From assembly GCA_051003795.1 (NCBI GenBank), contig JBPCKZ010000117.1, positions 1 through 31,190 of the forward strand: a stretch of 31,190 nt of DNA. The letters are read 5' to 3'. This document shows positions 1 through 7,571 of the stretch, in pieces (the first letter of the stretch is position 1; each line of letters opens with the position of its first letter). The stretch comes from JALYXS01 sp051003795 (lineage in GTDB: Bacteria; Acidobacteriota; Terriglobia; Bryobacterales; Bryobacteraceae). The translations under genes were made by a program, and so were the position numbers. Below the pieces are notes generated by a model. That model did not search any database. It saw only the letters and a list, made by a program, of their open reading frames with translations, and was not told where the DNA came from.

Positions 1-120
1 TCCAATGCCTACTTCGAATCGCTTGGTCTTCCTTCGTTCGTCGACGAGGAACGGTATCAACTCTCGAACCGCCGTGTACGGACCCGTACGCACGGTGGTG
101 TGGCAGGGGTCGGTGGGTGA
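1..120 (+). CDS. Group II intron reverse transcriptase/maturase, C-terminal end (partial)
   Basis: The frame starting at base 1 is open to a TGA at 118-120 and gives 39 residues. It begins SNAYFESLGLPSF, which resembles the conserved end of class C intron-encoded proteins (pattern NA-x-F-x3-GL-x-S). The catalytic reverse transcriptase and maturase domains would lie upstream, outside the window. No stop codon occurs before domain V, so the last residues (NRRVRTRTHGG onwards) are encoded by the ribozyme's own domain V and VI sequence. The protein would normally help the intron RNA fold, splice and copy itself into new sites. Identification rests on this short tail plus the RNA domains directly overlapping it. 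Confidence 0.6.
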   Translation, partial: SNAYFESLGLPSFVDEERYQLSNRRVRTRTHGGVAGVGG

Positions 121-139
121 CCACCGCCCCTATGCCGAT
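66..139 (+). ncRNA. Group II intron domains V and VI
   Basis: Domain V: bases 68-76 (ACCGCCGTG) pair with 91-99 (CACGGTGGT), bases 89-90 (CG) form the two-base bulge, and 77-80 pair with 85-88 around a four-base loop. A CGC triad lies at 70-72, as in class C introns, where the usual triad is AGC or CGC. Domain VI: 102-105 pair with 133-136, 106-109 with 127-130 and 112-116 with 121-125 around loop 117-120. This leaves T131-A132 unpaired, so A132 is the likely branch-point adenosine, seven bases before the end at 139. Together these make the active centre and branch helix of a self-splicing ribozyme. The folding was done by eye. Confidence 0.8.
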
Positions 140-213
140 CAACGTCCTTTATGTTTGGCGATCTGGCAGCCTCCCGCGCGCCCACTCTCTCGACAAAATG
201 CGTTATTTCGTCG

Positions 214-1059
214 TTACGGCTCAATCCCGAGAACAGCGAGCGCATCCCGATGGATCATCTCCTCAATGCGCTCTTCACTCAATCGGGGCAGTTTCGTGCC
301 TTCGAGCATCTCATTCAGCTTTCGAATACCGGAAATGCTCGCCTCGACTGTCGTGAACGGATAATCGGTCCCGAACAAAACTTTGTTCCATACCCCATAT
401 TCCTGAACGAGCATTAGAGAATGATAAAGCTGAAAGGGCCGGTAGTGGAGCGCCGAACAATCGGCGTATACGTTGGCGTGCTTACGGATCACAACCGCGC
501 ACTCCCCTTCATACGGATGGCTCAAATGCGCCATTATAATTTTTACGTCGGGGTAGCGGGTCGCCACGCCGTCGAGCAGATAAGGTCGCGCGTATGCGAG
601 CGGCGCCTTATCGATAAACGTTGTGCCCGTGTGGAGTAGGACGGGCAGACCATTGCGGGAAGCGTATTGCCACAGGTAAGCGAGTTCGGGAACGTCTGGG
701 CTGAACCCCGCGTACATGGGCAGCAGCTTGATCCCTTTCATCTTCAGGTTCTGATGGCCCTCGATGAGTTCTTCCCGCCAGCCTGCCTGGGTGGGGTCGA
801 CGCTGAGAAAGCCCAACAATCGGTTCGGCTGCGCGGCGACGTATTCCGCAACTTCACTATCCGGAACCCATAGTCCAGAGAGCTTCGCCTTGCCGCCGAA
901 TACGATGGTCCAGCGGCAACCGGCCGAGCTTGCCTCGTATTCAGGCCACCTTACCGTGAGGTCCACGTGGACCCCGTTTCGCGCACGGAGTGCTTGCGCT
1001 ACGAAGTCCCGCGAAAAGTGCTCCGGATCGCGAAAAAAGTGGCTGTGGATATCGATCAT
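214..1059 (-). CDS. Amidohydrolase family 2 metal-dependent hydrolase
   Basis: This 281-residue protein fits the Amidohydro_2 (PF04909) TIM-barrel hydrolases, which include decarboxylases and lactonases such as L-fuconolactonase and rhamnonolactonase. It starts MIDIHSH, giving the metal-binding HXH motif at residues 5-7. Further expected metal or catalytic positions are in LLHTGT, MAHLSHP and the C-terminal FGTDYPF aspartate. I chose the ATG at 1057-1059 because the HXH motif must sit at the N-terminus; a longer frame to 1095 adds only MVRRMITCNLRT. There is no signal peptide, so it is probably cytoplasmic. It is transcribed divergently from the IclR regulator, its likely controller. The substrate is unknown. 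Confidence 0.85.
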   Translation of the reverse strand: MIDIHSHFFRDPEHFSRDFVAQALRARNGVHVDLTVRWPEYEASSAGCRWTIVFGGKAKLSGLWVPDSEVAEYVAAQPNRLLGFLSVDPTQAGWREELIEGHQNLKMKGIKLLPMYAGFSPDVPELAYLWQYASRNGLPVLLHTGTTFIDKAPLAYARPYLLDGVATRYPDVKIIMAHLSHPYEGECAVVIRKHANVYADCSALHYRPFQLYHSLMLVQEYGVWNKVLFGTDYPFTTVEASISGIRKLNEMLEGTKLPRLSEERIEEMIHRDALAVLGIEP

Positions 1060-1203
1060 CGTACGGAGATTACAAGTTATCATGCGCCTTACCATGCGAC
1101 CCGAAAGCTAAAAACGAGAGTTTAATTAGGTGAACATCTTCGGGCGCAGTAGCTCAAGCTGGCGTGTGCCGCCTGTAAGTCATGCGACAATCTGTCCATT
1201 CGT
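1060..1203. promoter_or_regulatory. Divergent promoter region, amidohydrolase / IclR
   Basis: This 144-base gap separates two divergent starts and must hold both promoters and probably the IclR operator. The word CATGCG occurs three times (1081-1086, 1093-1098, 1181-1186), and the longer CATGCGAC twice (1093-1100 and 1181-1188). TTTAAT at 1121-1126 could be a -10 element for the regulator, but there is no good -35 partner. No clear Shine-Dalgarno sequence precedes the ATG at 1204. Nothing here is decisive. Confidence 0.4.
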
Positions 1204-2046
1204 ATGGAAGCCGCGAAGAAAAGCTCCGTTCCGGCGCTCCAGCGAGGTTTGGCGGTTATTGAACTGCTTGCTCGCTCCAGAGGCGGCCTGACGCTGTCAC
1301 AAGTCACGCGTTACTTGGAATTACCGAAGAGTTCCGTGTTTTGCCTGCTTCATACCCTTGACGATTCCGGCTTTGTATACCGCGATGGCGATTCCGGCAA
1401 ATACCGTTTGAGCCTGCGCGTGTGCGGCCTCGCCGATCTGGCGCTCAACGGAATCGGGCTTCGTGAGCAGGCCAGGCCCTACTTGCGCAGGCTCGCGGAT
1501 TCTAGTGGCATGACCGTGCACCTGGCCGTCCTCGAAAAAGGCACCTGCATTCTGATCGAAAAGATTTCCCCGCCTGGCGTGAGCCTTGTCGCCACATGGG
1601 TCGGAAAACACATGAGCTTCCACTGTACTGCGCTAGGGAAGGCGCTTGCGGCATACCTTCCGGAAGAAGAGTTGGATTCTCTGATTCGAGAGCACGGGCT
1701 GCAGCGGCACAACGACTTCACGATTCATTCAGCGAAGCGGCTGAAAAAAGAGCTTGCGTCGGTCCGTGAGCGGGGTTACGCGATCGACGACGAAGAAGAA
1801 GAGATCGGGGTACGCTGCGCCGGAGTCCCGATCTTGGATGCAGCGGGCCAGGCGGTGGCAGCGGTGAGCGTGGTAGCGAGTGTAACCGAGTTGCACGCCG
1901 GAAACATGGACCGGATTGCCCGCCATCTGATGGCGGTGGCCGGCGACATTTCGGAACAAGTTAAAGCCGCTCAGTCCCGCGAACGGGAACAGTGCCAATT
2001 CAATCCAACCGGGCGACGGCCTGTGCGTTCGCCCCCTCGCGCATGA
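1204..2046 (+). CDS. IclR family transcriptional regulator
   Basis: This 280-residue protein has the standard IclR layout: an N-terminal winged helix-turn-helix (about residues 10-75, including GGLTLSQVTRYLELPKSSV and the wing around KYRLS) followed by an effector-binding GAF-like domain (about 85-255, with FHCTALGKALAAYLPEEEL typical of the family). Family members are dimeric repressors or activators of catabolic genes that respond to small organic acids. It is divergent from the amidohydrolase and overlaps the next gene by four bases (ATGA, 2043-2046), so these three genes probably form one regulatory unit. The last 20 or so residues (from about SREREQCQF) lie beyond the domain and overlap nothing recognisable. 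The effector is unknown. Confidence 0.92.
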   Translation: MEAAKKSSVPALQRGLAVIELLARSRGGLTLSQVTRYLELPKSSVFCLLHTLDDSGFVYRDGDSGKYRLSLRVCGLADLALNGIGLREQARPYLRRLADSSGMTVHLAVLEKGTCILIEKISPPGVSLVATWVGKHMSFHCTALGKALAAYLPEEELDSLIREHGLQRHNDFTIHSAKRLKKELASVRERGYAIDDEEEEIGVRCAGVPILDAAGQAVAAVSVVASVTELHAGNMDRIARHLMAVAGDISEQVKAAQSREREQCQFNPTGRRPVRSPPRA

Positions 2047-3689
2047 CTGAGCCGCGTTCGAAGATCCTGCTAACCGGGTACGTCAGCGACGAGCGGTACT
2101 TGGCAATTCCCGACGTCCTGATCGAGTTCCAAGGAGGCGGTATCGAAGAACCCGTTGTCGTTCGATCGACTCCCCGAGGCGAGATCTATGCGCCGGTCTC
2201 TGCAGGTCGGTACGATGTGACCCTATCGAAGCCGGGCTACGGGGCGAAGAACGTCGTCGCGCAAGTCGACTTCGGCAGTCCCTATCAGTTCCGCCTTTTG
2301 ACGGACGTTTTGCTGGGCTACGCTTGGCCCGGCTGGGTGAAGGCGGGAGGCCGTTCCGAGCTGCGCGTCCACTCGCCGGAGGAGTATCAGCTTTCGCTTT
2401 GGCGCTACGGCGTTCGCAAAGAATTCGTTCATCTCATCGGATGGTTCGATGAGCATGGCCCTCGGCCGAACGTGCAGATCTCGCCCGATGGCGATTACAC
2501 GCAGACGGGCATCCGCTGGAATCACTGGGGCGGCGAAACTCCGCAGAAGGCGGAAACTCTCCACGCACCCGGGCGAAGTGGACTCTACTACGTCCATGCC
2601 AAATCGGTGTCCGGCCGCTTCACTTCGTTTCCGTGGATCGTCGCTCCCGCGCAGCCCGTCCATCGCGCGGCGGTGCTCATGTCCACACTCACTTGGAACG
2701 CCTATAACAACTTCGGTGGACGCAGCAACTACATCAACCCCGACGGTCTGCCGCTGGCGCCGATCGTCAATGGCCGTCAGGAATTGAGGCGATATCGCGA
2801 TCCGCGCCCATTCGGCGTGTGGGTCCCGCGCGATAACGAATATCCGCCGCTGTCGTTCGACCGTCCAGATCCGGCGTCGCGGGTTCCGGAAGAGACGCAG
2901 GCGGCCGATCCCATTCACGGCCGTCTGGCGTGCGGCCACGCTCCTGCGGAATGGCGCTTGCTCGCGTGGATGGAGCGCGAAGGATTTGGATATGACGTCT
3001 ACGCCGACGCGCAGCTCCATTTCGACGAAGTGGAGCTGGAGCGTTATCGCGTTCTGATTATTTCGGTGCATCCGGAATACTGGACTCGCAAAATGTATCG
3101 GCGCGTGAAGAAGTGGGTGCAGGAAGACGGCGGCCGGCTCATGTACCTGGGTGGCAATGGCCTGAACTGCGAAGTCGAGCTTTCGAGCGACTTGAAAATG
3201 CGCTGTCTCACGCACCTGTATAGCCGCGGCGGAGAGATGGGCGGCGATATCGACGCGCCGGATTCCCAGTTCGAAAGCCGCATGCACCGCACCTTTGAAT
3301 CCGAGGCGAACCTGCTCGGCGTGGTCTGCTCCGAGAAGGGCATCATGACCGGCGCGCCCTATCGCGTGGTGGACGCGTCGCACTGGATCTTTGCCGGGAC
3401 GGAACTTCGCAATGGCGATCTGTTTGGACTGGAAAGTCAGCACGAACGCATTCCCGGCGGGGCGTCCGGACACGAAACGGACAAGCGCAGCGCTTCTTCT
3501 CCGGCGGGAACGGCCCTGTTGGCCAAGGGAACGAACCCGGACGATGGTGGATCGGAAATCGTCTATTATGAATCCGGTTCCGGCGGCGAGGTCTTTTCGA
3601 CGGGGTCGATCAGCTACGTGGCCAGTCTGCTGGTGGACCGGCAGATCTCGCGGATTACCGGCAACGTGCTATCCCGTTTTCTGCGCTGA
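2043..3689 (+). CDS. N,N-dimethylformamidase large-subunit-like protein
   Basis: The 548-residue product resembles the large subunit of N,N-dimethylformamidase (an iron amidohydrolase) and its many uncharacterised relatives. Recognisable stretches are LTWNAYNNFGG (about residue 220) and HPEYWTRKMY followed by GGRLMYLGGNG (about 340-380), typical of the core of this family. The ATG at 2043 is preferred over an upstream start at 1992 because it overlaps the regulator stop as ATGA and begins just before the N-terminal beta domain. No dimethylformamidase small subunit is encoded nearby, so the true reaction is uncertain; a C-N hydrolase of another substrate is possible. No clear signal peptide. 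Its 3' end overlaps the convergent gene by 35 bases (3655-3689). Confidence 0.75.
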   Translation: MTEPRSKILLTGYVSDERYLAIPDVLIEFQGGGIEEPVVVRSTPRGEIYAPVSAGRYDVTLSKPGYGAKNVVAQVDFGSPYQFRLLTDVLLGYAWPGWVKAGGRSELRVHSPEEYQLSLWRYGVRKEFVHLIGWFDEHGPRPNVQISPDGDYTQTGIRWNHWGGETPQKAETLHAPGRSGLYYVHAKSVSGRFTSFPWIVAPAQPVHRAAVLMSTLTWNAYNNFGGRSNYINPDGLPLAPIVNGRQELRRYRDPRPFGVWVPRDNEYPPLSFDRPDPASRVPEETQAADPIHGRLACGHAPAEWRLLAWMEREGFGYDVYADAQLHFDEVELERYRVLIISVHPEYWTRKMYRRVKKWVQEDGGRLMYLGGNGLNCEVELSSDLKMRCLTHLYSRGGEMGGDIDAPDSQFESRMHRTFESEANLLGVVCSEKGIMTGAPYRVVDASHWIFAGTELRNGDLFGLESQHERIPGGASGHETDKRSASSPAGTALLAKGTNPDDGGSEIVYYESGSGGEVFSTGSISYVASLLVDRQISRITGNVLSRFLR

Positions 3690-4929
3690 CGCGCGTGCGT
3701 CCCGCTTTTACCGGGCCGTTCAGGCCGCGAAGATATTCGCCTAGCTCCTCGTGCAACTTTGGGCGATCCCAAAGAAATTTTTGCGGAAACTGGCCCGTGA
3801 GCGGATATGCCGCCCCGGTGCCGGGCCGCGCTTTGGGCCAATCCGATGGCGGGTTTACCTCATACTCGCCAATGCGATAGCCGTACATGTCGAGGTGCCG
3901 GATTCCGGCCTTGAGGGCGGCTTCCGAGACCGCCTTGATCTGTTGCACCGTCGGATATTGCGCCGGTCCCGGCTTGCGTTCCTCGGGAGCGTTCGCAATC
4001 CAGAAAGTGTAAATGATTTTCGTATTTGGACCGGCGGCGGCCCGGGTGCGTGCCAGGACGTCGCTCGTGATCTGAGCGCCCTTGGTCGCGTCCGGCGAAT
4101 CCCACGCAATTTCCGTGTAAGCACCGACCGCATCGAACTGGCGGCTAAGGCGGCCCAAATCGAGACCAACGCTGTCCTTCATTTGGGGGGAAAGCACGTG
4201 GGCTTCATCCTCGATGTATATCTCGTGGGCTTTGTCCGGATCGATTTCACGGATGAAGCGGACCGTGTCGCGGCCCCACTCTTCCCACCACTTCGCGCGA
4301 GCCTCGCACCACCGCTGCCATTGCGGACTGCCGGGTTTCCGGGGGAGTTCACCCTTGAAGGTATTTTTCTCAAAATCGTTGTAGGAAATATAACGATCGT
4401 TTACAGGCACGGGCTTTCCTCCGAATGTGTCGATCGGGCCGATGCCGAACGAGTCGTCGAAAACGTACCCGGAGAAACCGGGAGCCTTGCGGTAGGTGCG
4501 TGCGACGCGCTGCAGGTAATCTTTCCACTGCGTGCGCCGCCATTCGGGATTGAACGTATCGAATGCAAACAGGCGATCGCCTGCGGCATCAACCTGTTGG
4601 AATTCCGGGCGGCGCGCGAGCGAGTTATGTGTGGGGTGCCAGAACACGATGTATGATCCCACTCCCACCTCATGGGCCAAGCGCATGGCCTCCAGACTGT
4701 CCTGAATGCGGCCCGGCAGTCCGAAGGCGGCGGCGTCCAGCCCCCAGCAAAGCAGCACGTCCGTGAACCCCATTTTGCTCATCTCGCCGAAGTCGCGTCC
4801 CCACTCCGATTTCGGCGCGGAGTTCAGCCAATACCAGGCGCTAATTCGAATTTTCGGAGCGGGCGCCGCAGGCAGAAGCGCTACGAAGAAAACGGCGAGG
4901 ATCGGCAGGCGGAAGTTTCGGCTGGACAT
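3655..4929 (-). CDS. Secreted TIM-barrel protein, glycosidase-like, function unknown
   Basis: This 424-residue protein has an N-terminal hydrophobic leader (SSRNFRLPILAVFFVALLPAAPAP) suggesting export. The body looks like a glycoside-hydrolase-type TIM barrel: repeated strand-helix units, FSGYVFDDSFG, EIYIEDEAHV and GAYTEIAWD with acidic residues at strand ends, and a closing MYGYRIGEY. I do not recognise a named family. The start at 4927-4929 is chosen because it places the leader at the N-terminus; the frame extends to 4959. It lies 67 bases downstream of the MFS gene, probably the last gene of the operon starting at 11770. Its 3' end overlaps the dimethylformamidase-like gene tail to tail. 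Confidence 0.7.
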   Translation of the reverse strand: MSSRNFRLPILAVFFVALLPAAPAPKIRISAWYWLNSAPKSEWGRDFGEMSKMGFTDVLLCWGLDAAAFGLPGRIQDSLEAMRLAHEVGVGSYIVFWHPTHNSLARRPEFQQVDAAGDRLFAFDTFNPEWRRTQWKDYLQRVARTYRKAPGFSGYVFDDSFGIGPIDTFGGKPVPVNDRYISYNDFEKNTFKGELPRKPGSPQWQRWCEARAKWWEEWGRDTVRFIREIDPDKAHEIYIEDEAHVLSPQMKDSVGLDLGRLSRQFDAVGAYTEIAWDSPDATKGAQITSDVLARTRAAAGPNTKIIYTFWIANAPEERKPGPAQYPTVQQIKAVSEAALKAGIRHLDMYGYRIGEYEVNPPSDWPKARPGTGAAYPLTGQFPQKFLWDRPKLHEELGEYLRGLNGPVKAGRTRVSAENGIARCR

Positions 4930-4996
4930 GACAATCAACGATACGGTTCGCACTCGCAAGCGTCAACCGCATCGGCCGCCGCTACTCGAGATCCGT

Positions 4997-6232
4997 TCAA
5001 CATGCCGCACGCGACCGGTCTCGCTCGAAGTATTTCAGGATGCCATAGAGCAGAACCGCTCCGGTCACAACATATAGCATGGCTGTGAACGTCATGAGGC
5101 GGTCAACGCCGATGGTGCGTCGCGCGAGCCCGCCGAGGAAAGGAGCGAATCCGGCGACGATCGCTCCAGTCAGGTTCAGCAAACCCACGGTTGAGGCCCG
5201 GAGCTTTGCCGGCACAACGTCAAACGCGGCGGGTACCTGATTCGCGAACACGAAGCCAGCGAAAAATCCAAATGCCATCGCGGCGATGCGGGTCTCCCCA
5301 AGTTTGCTCATCGCGCCCAGCAGAAACATGCAAGGTGCTCCACAGACGAACGCTGCGAGAATCACCCACAGTCGCGCCGCTTTCACCCGCACGCTGAAGC
5401 GGTCCGCGAGCCAACCGCCCACAAGCAGCCCAAAAGCGGTTCCAATCTGCGGATACACGCTAGCCTCGAATCCGGCTCGCGCGAGGCCAATTTGAAATTT
5501 ATCGTAGAGGAACGTCGGCAGCCATGTGTACACCAGGAAGAGTCCGAACGTCGCCACGGAAACGAACAGCGCTATTACGAGAAGACTCGGGATGCGGAAA
5601 AGCACCAGAAAACTGGCCAAGTCCGCCCTTTCCACGTGGGTTCCGCCGTGGTTGAACTCATCGGGCATGCGCCGGAAGAAGCGCCATAGCGGGATCGCGA
5701 ACAAGATTCCGATTGCGCCCAATATCCAGAACGAGACGCGCCAGTTCAACCGTTCGGCAATCCATGCGCTGATCGATCCTCCCGCGGCGACACCGATTAA
5801 CTGGCTGGTTCCGAAAATCGCGATCGCTCGCGACCGGGTTCGCGTTCCGTGCGCAGCCGCCATTAACGCATACGCCGCAGGCATGAATAGCGATTCGGAA
5901 ACGCCGAGCAGCGCGCGGCATCCCAGTAGAAAAGATCCGTTTGGAGACAAGCCCGTCAGCACGGTGAAGGTGCTCCACACAAGCAAGCTTCCGAGCACTA
6001 AACGCCGCTTGGGCAGCCGGTCGCCCCAGATACCGGCAATCGGCGAGCACAACCCGTATACCCACAAGAACAATGCGCCAGTCAGGCCGAGTACGGAATC
6101 GCTGTAACCAAATGTCTTTTGAAGGGCCGGGAAAAGCGAGTAAACCACTTGCCGGTCGGCATGGTTCAGGGCATAGCAAAACCATAGGAAGGCGATAAGC
6201 TGCCATTCCGGGGCGGCCGTCAAACGCGTCAA
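4997..6232 (-). CDS. Major facilitator superfamily transporter
   Basis: The 411-residue protein has about twelve hydrophobic segments and the MFS motif A-like loop GDRLPKRR after the second segment (about residue 70-78). An early N-HADR motif (ALNHADRQVVYSLFP) resembles anion:cation symporter and hexuronate-type transporters. It probably moves an organic acid or sugar acid across the inner membrane. The start is a TTG at 6230-6232 that overlaps the stop of the upstream DUF1501 gene as TTGA, implying translational coupling. Placement after DUF1549 and DUF1501 genes suggests it imports the product of that periplasmic module, but no substrate can be read from the sequence. Confidence 0.88.
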   Translation of the reverse strand: MTRLTAAPEWQLIAFLWFCYALNHADRQVVYSLFPALQKTFGYSDSVLGLTGALFLWVYGLCSPIAGIWGDRLPKRRLVLGSLLVWSTFTVLTGLSPNGSFLLGCRALLGVSESLFMPAAYALMAAAHGTRTRSRAIAIFGTSQLIGVAAGGSISAWIAERLNWRVSFWILGAIGILFAIPLWRFFRRMPDEFNHGGTHVERADLASFLVLFRIPSLLVIALFVSVATFGLFLVYTWLPTFLYDKFQIGLARAGFEASVYPQIGTAFGLLVGGWLADRFSVRVKAARLWVILAAFVCGAPCMFLLGAMSKLGETRIAAMAFGFFAGFVFANQVPAAFDVVPAKLRASTVGLLNLTGAIVAGFAPFLGGLARRTIGVDRLMTFTAMLYVVTGAVLLYGILKYFERDRSRAAC

Positions 6233-7557
6233 ACGAGTTCCCGGATAGGCGCTCCCGTAGTGTCCTCAAGCGAATTCGCGATCTTGATGGGACGGCCGAC
6301 CGGCGTCGGATATTCCTTCGTCCAATCTATCCCGAACGCTTTGTAAATCGTGGCGTAAACGTCGCCCATGCTGGTTGCCGAGCTCGTGATATTCGCGCCG
6401 TTCTCGTCGCTTGATCCCACAATTTGTCCGGTCTTGATACCGCCGCCCCCGAGGGCGAGCGACCAGCAGTTCGGGTAATGATCGCGACCGCGGGCGGGAT
6501 TTACAAACGGCGTCCTGCCGAATTCCCCCATCGCGAGCACGACGGTCGATTCCAGCAGCCCTCTTTCACTTAGATCGCTCAACAACGCGGAGAGCGTCTG
6601 GTCGAGTCTGGGGCAAAGACGGTCGCGATGCAGCGTGTCGTTGTTGCTGTGCGTGTCCCAGGAATTCCCGTGAAATCCCGCAGCCGTCACGAATCGCGTG
6701 CCCGCTTCCACCAGCCGCCGGGCCAGGAGAGCGGACTGACCGACAGGGTCCAACCCGTACTGTTCCCGCATTTTTTGCGGCTCTTTGCCCAAATCGAAAG
6801 CGTCCCGGACCGCGGAGTTCAGGATCAGCTTACTTGCCTGGGCCGTGAAGCCGTCCATGTCGGCTTTTTCAGCCTTCTGATAGAGGTTTCGATAGCGCAG
6901 ATCTACGGCATCGAGGAACGCCCGCCGGCTGTCGACCGCTTTCGCGGAGAGCGATTTCGGCAACACCAGATCCGGCACTTCGAATCCCTTCTTGCTCGGA
7001 TCGGGTATGCACATAGGATCGTAATCCGGTCCTAAAAAGCCCGCGCGGAAATACTCTTCGTACTGGCGATTGTTTTCCCACTTCGGCCCCAACACGTAAG
7101 GCGGAATGCCATTCCGCGGCCCCGCTTCCTTCGAGATAATCGATCCCAGGCTGGGGAAATGCATGGCCGGATTCGCTTCATGGCCCGTGATCGCATAGTG
7201 CGTGGCCTGCGGATGATCGTTGCCTTTGGTGTGCATCGACCGAACGATAGCGAGCTTGTCCATATGCTTCGACACCTGCGGTAGCAACTCGGAAACCTGA
7301 ATGCCCGCGACGTTGGTCGAAATGGCCTTGAAGCCCGAGTTTTGCTTCGGATCCCACGTGTCGACGTGGCTCGGGCCCCCTTCCAGCCATAGCAAAATAC
7401 AGGACCGGGCTTTTCCGTTGAGGCCGCCAGATTCCGCGCTCGCCGCGCGCAGATAATCCTGGAGCTGAATTCCCAAAAAGCCGAGCGAACCCACGCGTAG
7501 AAAATCCCGCCGCGACGCCTCGGCGTGTGTCATTTTCCGGCAGCCTGTGCAATCCAT
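6229..7557 (-). CDS. DUF1501 domain protein (alkaline phosphatase/sulfatase-like)
   Basis: The 442-residue protein belongs to DUF1501 (PF07394), distantly related to the alkaline phosphatase/sulfatase fold. Visible family motifs are an N-terminal twin-arginine-type leader (SRRDFLRVGSLGF, residues 15-27), LWLEGGPSHVDTWDPK (about 56-71), the EFGRTP motif and GRDHYPN followed by GGGGIKTG. The opening MDCTGCRK with conserved cysteines is common in the family. It follows the DUF1549 gene by 14 bases, the usual pairing in Planctomycetes and Solibacter, and has a good ribosome site. The biochemical activity of the family is not established; export by the Tat route to the periplasm is inferred. Confidence 0.9.
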   Translation of the reverse strand: MDCTGCRKMTHAEASRRDFLRVGSLGFLGIQLQDYLRAASAESGGLNGKARSCILLWLEGGPSHVDTWDPKQNSGFKAISTNVAGIQVSELLPQVSKHMDKLAIVRSMHTKGNDHPQATHYAITGHEANPAMHFPSLGSIISKEAGPRNGIPPYVLGPKWENNRQYEEYFRAGFLGPDYDPMCIPDPSKKGFEVPDLVLPKSLSAKAVDSRRAFLDAVDLRYRNLYQKAEKADMDGFTAQASKLILNSAVRDAFDLGKEPQKMREQYGLDPVGQSALLARRLVEAGTRFVTAAGFHGNSWDTHSNNDTLHRDRLCPRLDQTLSALLSDLSERGLLESTVVLAMGEFGRTPFVNPARGRDHYPNCWSLALGGGGIKTGQIVGSSDENGANITSSATSMGDVYATIYKAFGIDWTKEYPTPVGRPIKIANSLEDTTGAPIRELV

Positions 7558-7564
7558 TTGAAAA

Positions 7565-7570
7565 CTCCTT
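7565..7570 (-). promoter_or_regulatory. Ribosome binding site of the DUF1501 gene
   Basis: On the minus strand AAGGAG lies seven bases before the ATG at 7557. It is one of the clearest Shine-Dalgarno sequences in this window and confirms the start of the DUF1501 gene. Confidence 0.75.
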
Positions 7571-7571
7571 C

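Larger units (their letters stand above)
1..139 (+). mobile_element. 3' end of a group IIC-type intron
   Basis: The first 139 bases match the 3' part of a bacterial class C (group IIC) intron: the tail of an intron-encoded reverse transcriptase, then domain V, then domain VI, ending in GAT at 137-139, which fits the usual AY 3' end. The rest of the intron lies outside the window. It is oriented towards the 3' end of the amidohydrolase gene on the opposite strand and sits 74 bases from that stop codon. Group IIC introns usually insert downstream of transcription terminators, so an intergenic position near a gene end is expected. Bases 140-213 after the intron show no recognisable gene. Confidence 0.8.

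Noticed and set aside
2223..3473. A 416-residue open frame on the minus strand
   Set aside because: It lies wholly inside the dimethylformamidase-like gene in an antisense frame, is rich in Arg, His and Ala, and resembles no family. High GC content creates such long shadows.
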